This document shows, piece by piece, positions 15,401 through 22,462 of a stretch of 26,825 bases of DNA. Source of the DNA: JABEVB01 sp049965775 (GTDB taxonomy: Bacteria > Planctomycetota > Phycisphaerae > WQYP01). The notes under the pieces are model-generated. The model did no database searches, was not told the origin of the DNA, and saw nothing but the letters and a program-made list of their open reading frames with translations. Location of the stretch: contig JBMFVX010000031.1 in the NCBI GenBank assembly GCA_049965775.1, positions 1 to 26,825 on the forward strand. Reading direction: 5' to 3'. A program made the translations under genes and the position numbers. The number at the start of each line of letters is the position of its first letter. Positions within the stretch are counted from its first letter, which is position 1.

Positions 15401-15868
15401 TTGCATTTATCATGGCAGCCAAGCCACACAATGCCAAGGGCGGCTATGGAGCTTTTTACGGCGGATACTGCGAAGCGCCTCGGAACAACTTCTACACCCG
15501 CTCCGAGCATTAATAGCGATCATCCCGGCTACCACGGCAGCGGCTTTATTGCGGCCTTCGGCCAAACCGGCATGGCGGCCGAGTTTGCGATTCCGCGAAC
15601 GGCGGCCGGCGTGTATAGAACTACCTTCCGCGTGGCCAATGGCCTGCCGGTGCAACGCCAAACAATTAACGTCTACGTGAATGGAAAACTCTATGCTCCG
15701 CTGGAAATACCCGGCCTGCAGGATTGGAACCAATGGCAGGAAATTGCCATGTATTTGCCACTGCAGACCGGCGTTAATAAAATCCTGCTGCGCCGCGATG
15801 AAGACAACAGCGGCGATATTAACCTGGATTGCCTAAAAGTTGCCCGGTCGCCCGCCATAGCAAAATAG
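12476..15868 (+). CDS. Tat-exported GH31 family glycoside hydrolase with C-terminal CBM-like domain
   Basis: This 1130-residue enzyme starts with a Tat signal, RRDFMKA and a hydrophobic Ala-rich stretch to about residue 25. The N-terminal beta domain is followed by the GH31 barrel. The predicted nucleophile is D452 in GFWNDEAD, and the acid/base is D506 in ATWSGDIN. FDWKDWG (about 324-330) and WAQDTGGFNGHPSPELY mark other conserved barrel segments. A proximal C-terminal region with YDDDGESFDYE resembles DUF5110. The last 130 or so residues (QTINVYVNGKLY through GDINLDCLKV) look like a CBM35/CBM6-type sugar-binding beta sandwich. GH31 enzymes hydrolyse alpha-glucosides or alpha-xylosides; the exact substrate cannot be read. 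The SD is weak. Confidence 0.93.
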   Translation: MPNRRDFMKAATVAAAVSALPASAAESKPTGSLGAVHGVTTQQNGIKATVGTLTLKAQAFSGGILQIDVVAGSQEDEHTPVIAPSLKLAPDSTAVTVSSPGEISLKTSTWQLRIARNPCRLTLLDAVGNTLISQTAADLLRLDPKNPGRTGFSFGCSTQANFYGVRTSGCYTAEPFNYIQHPLPVLKGGSDVADATYKVEASLEGGGGAPFAWTPAGFGILVDADGGYFHFDPGLVAFRYGNPSPDLYGRRYFRPNTLTLFILVGSPEQIFRGLGAVSGRPAMFPKWAYGFTNSQWGTDQHSLRGYLEGYRARDIPIDNFTLDFDWKDWGASHYGEFRWNPVKYSQALLAHNNPENILQWTGELECKLTGIMKPRIIISTAPNGQRGPITTQAASARELGLYLPHEKPFVDYCAQQLSIDLNFYKPECRQWYWHATWTHNCIQNGIAGFWNDEADLPQAGNFEFMHMQQALYEGQRKDRPKHRIWSMNRNFYLGSQRYAYATWSGDINTGYDVMRQQTAHMIGTLNLGQMRWAQDTGGFNGHPSPELYTRWFQFTAVCPTLRTHCTLGERRQPWVFGHQACETVKQAIRQRYAWFFYTYALEHLANTGEGVGIVRPLTFDYPDNAQVANISDQWMFGPSMMAAPVLAPVHAERTRSHTRRLYLPPGQWLDCARGTRLTGNRWINYQLNPESWMDWPLYIKAGAIIPTAEVAGAVHTAKPAIAYLDVYPAERAAEGIFYDDDGESFDYESRHFHRQHITAQNSAAGGCTITIAANVGQYQSSVKNFILRVHGLAAAQVTVNSAQPPAAENSAALRQQPAGWCTDRDVAGPLTLIAVPAGESVSVELQDNNLKLPTIQPLWPCDASLSGKVRHKRATVFAGAPDKQQINLDHSASAATFYVNRQQAGLYQLQLTISGSTANAVGLTINGILLTPDITAISKSSGGGAYEAAVPLIAGTNAVTLARNNQEGPALQLGQLHLSWQPSHTMPRAAMELFTADTAKRLGTTSTPAPSINSDHPGYHGSGFIAAFGQTGMAAEFAIPRTAAGVYRTTFRVANGLPVQRQTINVYVNGKLYAPLEIPGLQDWNQWQEIAMYLPLQTGVNKILLRRDEDNSGDINLDCLKVARSPAIAK

Positions 15869-15990
15869 CGCAGAGTGCCACACCCGATGGCATCATAGGG
15901 TTTGAACCAAGGTATTCCGCAAAGCGGCTGGCGACCGAAGCCTCGTGCTGCTCGCACCAATGCCCCGTGCTGATGTTGGCATTGCCAAAA

Positions 15991-17304
15991 CTACCGGCGC
16001 AACAATTTGCCCGCAGAGCCAAGGTCTTTTAAGGCTTGCAGCAACTGCTCGATGTGCCCATCGGTATGATCGGCCATCAGACTGATCCGCAGACGCGCGG
16101 TATGAGCAGGTACGGTGGGCGGACGAATGGCCGGCACGAAAAGTCCGCGCTGGCGCAGTTGCTCGCTCGCGGCCAGAGCTGACTCCGCGGAACCGGCCAT
16201 CACCGGAATAATCGGCGAGCGCGAATTTTCACAGTTAAACCCCATCGCCTCAAGCTCTTGTCGCACATGGGCGGCCATAGCCAAAAGCCTTTGGCGGCGA
16301 TGCGGCTGGCGCTCTATAACGCCCAAGGCCGCCAACCCGGCCGCAGAACACATCGGAGGCAGCGCCGTGGTGTAAATAAATGTTCGAGCTTTATTAACCA
16401 ACATGTCAATAGCTTCGCGCGGGCCGCACACAAAACCACCCACCGAACCCAGCGCCTTGGAGAGAGTGCCCATACTTAGCGCCACCCGCCCGCAAACGCC
16501 CTGCGCTTCGGCCAAGCCGCTGCCACGCGAGCCGAACACGCCGGTCGCATGCGCTTCATCCACCACAACTAAAGCGCCGTTGGCCTCGGCGATGTCACAC
16601 AAGCCGGGCAGGTCCGCCAGGTCGCCATCCATCGAAAATACCGCGTCTGTCGCAAGAAACTTTCGCCCCGGCCCATCGGCATCTGCAATAACGCCCGGCG
16701 ACGACAATGCAGCGCTATCGCCAGCAGGCTCCTCACCGCCGCCGGGTTTGGTGCTGCCTGCCGGTCGCAACGGCCTGGCCAGCAGCGCTTGAGCTTTCGC
16801 CAAATCTCGATGCGGAAAAATGCGGTGCTCCGCCTGCGAATACCGGGCCGAGTCTATTAAGCTTGCATGATTGAGCTTGTCCGAAACAATCCGATCTCCC
16901 GAACCCGCGAACGTGGTGAACATCGCCAAATTGGCCATAAAGCCCGTCGGAAATAGCAGCGCCGCTTCTGTGCCCTTAAACGAAGCAAGCTTCTGTTCAA
17001 GCTGGTGGTGCAAGTCCATTGAGCCGGCGACAAGGCGCGACGCACTGGCCCCTACGCCCCAACGGCTTGCCGCTTCACGGGCGGCGTCCACAACTTCCGG
17101 ATGGTTGGCCAGGCCCAGATAATTATTGGTGCAGAACTGCACATACCGCCGCCCCTCAATAACAAGCTCGGCGCCCTGGCTCGACTCCACCGGCCGCAGG
17201 ACGCGCCGTAAGTGTTGTTCGTTTTGACGGCGCAAATCATCGGCCAATGCCTCACGCCACCGCAGGCGGGCATCGCGCTGGCTTCGCGGCGTTTGGTCTG
17301 CCAT
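15991..17304 (-). CDS. bioF: 8-amino-7-oxononanoate synthase (BioF/KBL-type PLP enzyme)
   Basis: This is a 437-residue fold-type I PLP enzyme of the alpha-oxoamine synthase family. It has CTNNYLGLANHPEV near 58-71, GVGASASRLVAG at about 83-94, DEAHATGVFG around 249-258, and the PLP lysine K283 in GTLSKALGSVGG. BioF condenses pimeloyl-ACP and alanine at the start of biotin ring formation; 2-amino-3-ketobutyrate CoA ligase is a close relative and cannot be excluded. It is about 50 residues longer than usual, mainly through a Gly/Pro-rich insert at about 178-215 before the FLATDAVFSMDGD strand. It begins 12 bp after the HU-like gene and likely shares its transcript. No other bio genes are in view. 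Confidence 0.88.
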   Translation of the reverse strand: MADQTPRSQRDARLRWREALADDLRRQNEQHLRRVLRPVESSQGAELVIEGRRYVQFCTNNYLGLANHPEVVDAAREAASRWGVGASASRLVAGSMDLHHQLEQKLASFKGTEAALLFPTGFMANLAMFTTFAGSGDRIVSDKLNHASLIDSARYSQAEHRIFPHRDLAKAQALLARPLRPAGSTKPGGGEEPAGDSAALSSPGVIADADGPGRKFLATDAVFSMDGDLADLPGLCDIAEANGALVVVDEAHATGVFGSRGSGLAEAQGVCGRVALSMGTLSKALGSVGGFVCGPREAIDMLVNKARTFIYTTALPPMCSAAGLAALGVIERQPHRRQRLLAMAAHVRQELEAMGFNCENSRSPIIPVMAGSAESALAASEQLRQRGLFVPAIRPPTVPAHTARLRISLMADHTDGHIEQLLQALKDLGSAGKLLRR

Positions 17305-17316
17305 GATCCAACACCA

Positions 17317-17709
17317 TCACAAAGGTTTGCCTGGTTGATTTGAAGGGGCTTTATTCATAAGAGATTCTGCGGTAACGCCGGGCGCCTTGGCGGCATGGCC
17401 ATCGCTGTGGGCGCCGGCCGGCGGCACCTTCAACATGCGTTTGCGCATCAGCCGCGATGCCTTAAATCGCACCTTGCGTTTGCAAGGCACAGCCACACTA
17501 TCAAGTGTTCTGGGGTTTTTTGCCACCCGTGCCGGTCGGTGATGACATTCAAATATGCCAAAATCACGGAACTCGAGCCGATTGCCCTTGTCGAGTTCCA
17601 CAAGAATGCCGTCTAAAAACGCCTGCACCACCTGCTTGACCACGCTCCGCGGAACGCGCTGGGCGCTCACAATATGCTCGATCATGTCCTTCTTGGTGAT
17701 CGTTGCCAT
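17317..17709 (-). CDS. HU/IHF-family DNA-binding protein with C-terminal tail
   Basis: This 130-residue protein matches the HU/IHF fold over residues 1-95: TKKDMIEHIVSAQRVPRS, a dimerisation helix, then the signature GIFECHHRPARVAKNPRT (51-68), the DNA-contacting arm, and VRFKASRLMRKRML. HU proteins bend DNA as dimers. The last 35 residues (PPAGAHSDGHAAKAPG and on) are a low-complexity Pro/Ala/Lys tail not found in standard HU. Such tails are known in HU-like proteins of some phyla. AGGA lies about 6 nt before ATG 17709. It is the first gene of a likely HU-bioF transcript from the promoter at 17827-17855. Confidence 0.92.
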   Translation of the reverse strand: MATITKKDMIEHIVSAQRVPRSVVKQVVQAFLDGILVELDKGNRLEFRDFGIFECHHRPARVAKNPRTLDSVAVPCKRKVRFKASRLMRKRMLKVPPAGAHSDGHAAKAPGVTAESLMNKAPSNQPGKPL

Positions 17710-17826
17710 GGTCGTCCTATTCCCTCGTGTTATAGCAAAGCATCCAGCGCAGCGCCCAAACCTACTGGAGCAAGTTGCATGCCCAACGTCGTAATCGCCA
17801 ACCCAAAAAACCCCGAAACTTTTGGC

Positions 17827-17855
17827 ATTATCAACCCCGTGTCAAAGCCAGTCAA
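17827..17855 (-). promoter_or_regulatory. Promoter for the HU-bioF transcript
   Basis: On the minus strand TTGACT (17850-17855) and GATAAT (17827-17832) are separated by 17 bp, five of six consensus bases in each box. The start would be near 17820, leaving about 110 nt of leader. Confidence 0.65.
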
Positions 17856-17986
17856 GATTGCTTTACGCTCTTACTACTTGAGATTGGTCGGACGGCCTAT
17901 TTGCGCAGCACCGGCATCCGCAGCCTGCGCTTTGCTTCATGACGCGGCAGCCCCCCGCAGTGGCGGTTGCGGCAAAGCCGTTCACC

Positions 17987-19054
17987 TTACCCGCGCTTGC
18001 GCGACACAGCGGGGTTGCCAAGCTGGCCGCAGGCAGCCATCAAGTCGCGGCCATGCGTTATACGACGCTTGGCCAGAATACCCAAAGATTTAATCGCAGC
18101 AACAAAGCTCACCACCGCCGCCTCATCCGGCGGCTGATAGGCCGCCGGTTGCTGCGGGTTGTACGGTATCACATTGACTACAACGTTAAGCCCCCGGCAC
18201 CAGCGCACCAACTCGGCCGCATGCGCGTTCGAATCGTTCACGCCGGCGAGCAGCACATATTCTAAAAATATTTTGCGCCGCCCGCCGGCCGAGTACTCCA
18301 CCAGCGCCGCGTGCAGCTCTGCCAGCGGCATGGCACGATTAACGGGCATAATCGTACTGCGCAGGTTATCGTTGGAAGCATTGAGCGAGACGGCCAATTT
18401 TAAACCTTGCAAATTGGCCTCGGTTAGCTTTTTGATGCCATCTATCCGTCCCACCGTAGATACAGTGATGCGCCCCATGGGCATGGCCAGTCCTGCTGGG
18501 TCCGTCAGCACGGAAATTGCCGCAAGCACCGAATCAAGATTGTCGAGCGGTTCTCCCATACCCATAAACACAATATTTCGCACACCCATGCGAGCGGCCC
18601 CCGGTTCGGCGGCAGCTGCCTGCAGCAGCTTGCGGGCGGTGAGCAGTTGCCCAACGATTTCGCCCGGCGCAAGATTTTTTACAAGTCCCATGCGTGCGGT
18701 CTGGCAAAAAGTACATCCCATGCGGCAGCCAACCTGCGAAGACACGCAGAGCGTAAACCAGCGGTCTCCATGGAAGCTGCGCATCGGAATCAATACCGAT
18801 TCTGTCTCTAATTGCGGGGCCGAAGCAACCGGAATGCAGAATTTTATACTTTCGTCGCTTTGTTCCATCCGGCTGACGCCCGGCGCTTCGAGTTGCCCGC
18901 GCATCAGCCGCCGATAGTCATACCGCGCCGCAGCTGGCTTTACTCTCCGGCGCTGGGCGTATTGCGTGAGTGTCAGCCCGGCCATTTCATGCCATGCGGG
19001 CGATGTCGCACTGATGCCGTCAAATTGGAGCAGGTTTTCGATAAGATGGGCCAT
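17987..19054 (-). CDS. rlmN: 23S rRNA/tRNA adenine-C2 methyltransferase RlmN
   Basis: RlmN is a radical SAM enzyme that methylates C2 of an adenine in 23S rRNA (A2503 in E. coli) and tRNA. The 355-residue protein has the cluster motif C110-x3-C114-x2-C117 in VGCRMGCTFC. Seven residues upstream is C103 (TLCVSSQVGC), matching the resolving cysteine, and the methyl-carrying cysteine is in AACGQL near the end. FMGMGEPLDN, VSTVG and LAVSLNA are typical. Cfr, a resistance homologue, is less likely given overall resemblance to RlmN and the housekeeping setting. Its ATG is 5 bp after the stop of the STN protein. A hairpin-prone GC-rich segment follows its stop, before the HU promoter. Confidence 0.95.
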   Translation of the reverse strand: MAHLIENLLQFDGISATSPAWHEMAGLTLTQYAQRRRVKPAAARYDYRRLMRGQLEAPGVSRMEQSDESIKFCIPVASAPQLETESVLIPMRSFHGDRWFTLCVSSQVGCRMGCTFCQTARMGLVKNLAPGEIVGQLLTARKLLQAAAAEPGAARMGVRNIVFMGMGEPLDNLDSVLAAISVLTDPAGLAMPMGRITVSTVGRIDGIKKLTEANLQGLKLAVSLNASNDNLRSTIMPVNRAMPLAELHAALVEYSAGGRRKIFLEYVLLAGVNDSNAHAAELVRWCRGLNVVVNVIPYNPQQPAAYQPPDEAAVVSFVAAIKSLGILAKRRITHGRDLMAACGQLGNPAVSRKRG

Positions 19055-19059
19055 GGCAT

Positions 19060-20298
19060 CTACCGCTTGTTGGATGATTTTGAAGCCGGGCCTGTTGCCG
19101 ACGCAGCCACATTCTTAAACAGCCGCTGCGCCTTGGATTCCAGCCTCTCCAGCGTTCCCGCCGACAATTGTGACCGCTGGATAAACAGATCAAAGTTTAT
19201 ACTTCCCAACATCGGCAACTGCACCATGCCCACCAGCGGGTCATTTTGCGTTATACCGGCCAATGCAGGTGCCAACACCACATGCCGGCCGACGATTTGA
19301 TAGTTTACCCCGGTAATGGCCGCCAGAGCGTCCATTGCTTGCCGCACCGAGCCATCACTCGATGATATATTTACGAGCAGGGCGTTTTTATACAGGCCCG
19401 CTGCAGGAATGATGCGTACGCCGCTCGCCTGCGCCAAGGCCGCTACAACCTGCTGCAGCGGCACGTGCTGAAAATTAAACTCCACCGGACGCCGCAACTG
19501 ACGTTTCACCCAAGCCAGCTTGCTGCTGATGATAATGGTGTGATGCCGCACATACCATATCAACCCCAGCGAATGGCAGTAGGTTTTAAGCGCACCGGCC
19601 GCCGATGTCGGCAGCGTAGTTCTCACCAGGGCTTGCGCATCCGCGAGACCCGCCATGGTGGGCCTCGCCTGAACCACCAGTTTAAGAGGCACGCTGGAAT
19701 GGACGCTTGTCAGCAGGCTCCGCAAATTGCCGTTAAAGTTGGTGATACGGGCCTGATCAAGCCGGCCCAGCAACCCCAGTTCGCCCCAGGTGGCCCGTCG
19801 GCCGATGAGCCGGAGTTCGTCTCCGGGCGCTACGGTCACCTGCCCGGCATGCAACGTCATGCGAAGACCAAGCTGCCGCGTAATGCGAACCAATGCCGTC
19901 TCCACCGAAACCCTATGAAACCGGGCATCAATTTTTGTGTCTGCACCAAACGGCAGCCGCGTATAAACCGATCGCTCCACCGCTATGGATATCTTCGCGG
20001 CCGCGGCTATAGTCGAAAGCACCTGCTCAACGCCCGTATGGCGCAGCTCCAAATCAATTGATGCCGCCAGCCTGTGATTGAGCGCTATTGCCGCGGAGCT
20101 TTGGCTCTGCGATAGATCGGCAGCTTGGGCAAGGGCATTGGCACCATTTGCGGTCGCCTCCACGGGGGGCGATGCGCCAACTGCCGCCATGGCACTCAGC
20201 CCCGGCGCACCTGCCCCGGCGCCTATGCATACTGCCAAGGCGATTGAAAAAGGCCAAGCCTGAGCACTCGTTGTCTTGCTGAAGATACGCCTTTGCAC
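19060..20298 (-). CDS. Exported protein with three STN-like (secretin/TonB short N-terminal) domains
   Basis: This 412-residue protein has an N-terminal basic stretch, a hydrophobic segment (about 15-40) and a likely signal cleavage near AMAAVGAS. Three repeats of the STN pattern (amphipathic strand, helix, strand, helix, then final strand) are visible at about 80-158 (VEQVLSTIAAAAKISIAV to QVTVAP), 170-259 (ending WYVRHHTIIIS) and 271-344 (PLQQVVAALAQASGVRI to RHVVLAP). STN domains normally precede a secretin or TonB-receptor barrel, or an anti-sigma factor; no barrel is present here. GTG 20296-20298 is the start, 1 bp past the purB stop. Function unknown; scaffold or periplasmic adaptor is inference. 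Confidence 0.8.
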   Translation of the reverse strand: MQRRIFSKTTSAQAWPFSIALAVCIGAGAGAPGLSAMAAVGASPPVEATANGANALAQAADLSQSQSSAAIALNHRLAASIDLELRHTGVEQVLSTIAAAAKISIAVERSVYTRLPFGADTKIDARFHRVSVETALVRITRQLGLRMTLHAGQVTVAPGDELRLIGRRATWGELGLLGRLDQARITNFNGNLRSLLTSVHSSVPLKLVVQARPTMAGLADAQALVRTTLPTSAAGALKTYCHSLGLIWYVRHHTIIISSKLAWVKRQLRRPVEFNFQHVPLQQVVAALAQASGVRIIPAAGLYKNALLVNISSSDGSVRQAMDALAAITGVNYQIVGRHVVLAPALAGITQNDPLVGMVQLPMLGSINFDLFIQRSQLSAGTLERLESKAQRLFKNVAASATGPASKSSNKR

Positions 20299-20299
20299 A

Positions 20300-21739
20300 T
20301 CACACCTTCAAAGCCACCTTGCGGCCCAGGTTGGCGGTATACCTTTGCCGGATAGGCCCAACGGTCTGACTGATAAACTCATCTACCTGTTGCGGCGAGC
20401 GGCCAATGTAGCGCCGGGCGTCCATAATGCGGCCGACATCCACCGAGGCGAACGCGCTGTCGTCTTTGAGCCGGGCAATTAGGTCGTTTTCTTTGCCGTG
20501 CTGCTTTACCTGTTGCGCCGCCGCAATGCTATGCTGGCGAATGCGCTCGTGCAGGTCTTGCCGGTCGCCGCCGGCCTTTACCGCGGTCATTAATACGTTT
20601 TCGGTCACCATAAATGGCAGCTCGGCCGCCAATCGCTGTTCTATCACTTTTTCGTTGACGATTAATCCGCGTACGACCACCAGCAGAATATCGAGAATGG
20701 CATCGGCTGTTAAAAATGCCTCCGGAATAGACAGCCGCTTGTTTGACGAATCGTCCAACGTGCGCTCAAACATCTGCTGGCCGGCGGTCATCAGCGGTTG
20801 CTGCGCCATGCCCATGAGCCAGCGTGCCAGGCCGGTGGCGCGTTCGCAAAGCACAGGGTTGCGTTTGTAGGCCATTGCGGAGGAGCCTACCTGCTCGGTT
20901 TCGAAGGGTTCGTCTAATTCCTTAAATGCGCTGGCGAGGCGAATATCCAGCGACATTTTTTGCGCCGCAGCCGCAACGCCCGCCAGTGACGCAAGCACCT
21001 GCACATCCACCAATCGCGAGTAACTTTGACCCGAAACCGGATGCACGCGATTAAAGCCGAGCTTTTCGGCGACCAGCGCCTCAAGGCGCTTTACCTTTTC
21101 ATGATCGCCGTCAAAAAGCTCCAAAAACGACGCCTGCGTACCCGTGGTACCCTTGATGCCCCGCAACATCAGTGTTTGGCGGCGCAACTCCAAATCGGCC
21201 AGCGCTAAAACAAAGTCGTAGCACCACAGAACGGCCCGCTTGCCGAGTGTGCTGGGCTGGGCCGGCTGCAGGTGCGTATATGACAGCACGGGCAGGTCGC
21301 GCCATTTGGCGGCAAACTCACCAAGGGCATCAATCACATTTGCCAGCTTCTGAAGAATGATGTCCAGACCATCGCGCAGCAGCAGCACATCGGTGTTGTC
21401 AACAATGTCCATGGAGGTGGCACCAAGGTGCAGTATGGGCTTGGCCGAGGGTGCGGCCTTGGCAAACGTATGCAGGTGGGCCATCAGGTCGTGCCGCAAA
21501 CGCTGCTCCTGCCGGGCGGCTTCGGCGTAGTCTATATCGTCGAGGTGCTGACGCATTTCCTGCAATTGCTGGTCAAAAACAGGCAGGCCCAGTTCTTTCT
21601 GCGACTCGGCGAGAGCCAACCAGATACGCCGCCAGGTTGAAAACTTGCGTTGCGGCGAAAACACCTCGAGCATTTCAGGCGAGGCATTGCGCGTTACCAA
21701 CGGGTTTTCATAAACTTTGTGATTGGTCTCAACAGGCAT
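20300..21739 (-). CDS. purB: Adenylosuccinate lyase
   Basis: PurB removes fumarate from SAICAR and adenylosuccinate in purine synthesis. The 479-residue sequence has RHDLMAHLHTFA (about 82-93), HLGATSMDIVDNTD, THLQPAQPSTLGKR, GTTGTQASFLELF (197-209) and the superfamily signature loop GSSAMAYKRNP (285-295). The length and many blocks, for instance KFSTWRRIWLALAE, FERTLDDSSNKR and ELPFMVTENVLM, resemble animal adenylosuccinate lyases more than the short B. subtilis type. The signature proline of SSAMPYKRNP is Ala here. GGA about 11 nt upstream is the only SD-like element. It heads the purB-STN-rlmN operon. Confidence 0.96.
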   Translation of the reverse strand: MPVETNHKVYENPLVTRNASPEMLEVFSPQRKFSTWRRIWLALAESQKELGLPVFDQQLQEMRQHLDDIDYAEAARQEQRLRHDLMAHLHTFAKAAPSAKPILHLGATSMDIVDNTDVLLLRDGLDIILQKLANVIDALGEFAAKWRDLPVLSYTHLQPAQPSTLGKRAVLWCYDFVLALADLELRRQTLMLRGIKGTTGTQASFLELFDGDHEKVKRLEALVAEKLGFNRVHPVSGQSYSRLVDVQVLASLAGVAAAAQKMSLDIRLASAFKELDEPFETEQVGSSAMAYKRNPVLCERATGLARWLMGMAQQPLMTAGQQMFERTLDDSSNKRLSIPEAFLTADAILDILLVVVRGLIVNEKVIEQRLAAELPFMVTENVLMTAVKAGGDRQDLHERIRQHSIAAAQQVKQHGKENDLIARLKDDSAFASVDVGRIMDARRYIGRSPQQVDEFISQTVGPIRQRYTANLGRKVALKV

Positions 21740-21763
21740 TGTGCTTTTCCATCCTGAATAAAA

Positions 21764-21773
21764 CGTTTAAACG
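21764..21773. repeat. Palindrome CGTTTAAACG upstream of purB
   Basis: A 10-bp perfect palindrome lies 25 bp before the purB start codon, in its leader. It could be a regulator site, though such short palindromes arise by chance. Confidence 0.3.
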
Positions 21774-21864
21774 CATCAGTCCGAAACTGTGACCCACAGC
21801 CGGCGCCGCCCGCCAAAAGCCCGCTGCAGTTTAACGATTAGCCTTCAACGTGGCATATTCAAGC

Positions 21865-21938
21865 CGCCAGACTAGCAGGCTAATACACGTCAGAATGGTA
21901 ACATAAAAACCGTCTGGCGTGAATGACCCGCATTCTGA
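21865..21938. repeat. Two interleaved 8-bp inverted repeats
   Basis: CGCCAGAC (21865-21872) is complementary to GTCTGGCG (21912-21919), and TCAGAATG (21890-21897) to CATTCTGA (21931-21938). The A-B-A'-B' order could fold as a pseudoknot in RNA of either strand. It lies about 125-200 bp before purB. Confidence 0.45.
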
Positions 21939-22260
21939 ATTGCACACCTGCGGGCGGCAAGAGGGTTGGCGTGAGTTAATAAATACGACCCAAAAACGCG
22001 AAGATTTTCGGGGGCTTCGGCGAGGTATCGCGGTAGAGTCGCAGCGATTCTTTTATTTTTCGGGGCGCGGTGATTGGGTTGGGGCGAGGTCGCTGATGTG
22101 CCACGGTGGGGAATTGGGGCCACGGTTATTTTTGCTATAGAGTGCACTGATAGCGCTACGACGCATGTGATCGTGCTTGGTGGTGTGATGGTTGCGGATG
22201 ATCGTAAATTAATTCGGCAAACAACGCGGGTGCTCGCTGGCGCGATAAGGTCGGACGATT

Positions 22261-22322
22261 GGCGGCAAGTGCCGCCGGGCGTAAACCACAGCGGATCGCA
22301 TTTCGGTTGAGGCTTAAGCCTC
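22261..22322. repeat. Clustered palindromes
   Basis: GGCGGCAAGTGCCGCC (22261-22276) is a 6-bp stem with a 4-nt loop, and GAGGCTTAAGCCTC (22309-22322) is a perfect 14-bp palindrome. They lie about 140-200 bp beyond the 3' end of the SGNH gene. Confidence 0.45.
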
Positions 22323-22462
22323 TGGGCGGTCGGCCAATTCATTCAGCGATACCTATTGCAGAAACGCGTGGCTGCGCCGAATGCCAGTTCAACCAGAATT
22401 CAGCCTCGGATTGCGTATCGCCCGCCGGCGAGCACCCTACAATGAGCCTGTGAGCCTGTTTA

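Larger units (their letters stand above)
21740..22462. other. Long intergenic region without a recognised gene
   Basis: About 720 bp lie between the purB start and the SGNH hydrolase stop. Open frames on both strands (for example 22074-22310 plus, 21890-22342 minus) lack an SD and resemble nothing I know. The region holds two interleaved inverted repeats (21865-21938), a direct repeat GCCACGGT near 22100-22127, and clustered palindromes at 22261-22322. It may hold the purB leader, an unannotated RNA or a decayed gene. Confidence 0.5.

Noticed and set aside
17987..19054. Cfr rather than RlmN
   Set aside because: The TLCVSSQVGC and AACGQL context and housekeeping neighbours fit RlmN; nothing suggests a resistance locus.
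22074..22310. 78-residue plus-strand open frame
   Set aside because: No SD, TTG start only, no match; it lies in a region of palindromes and I could not support it.
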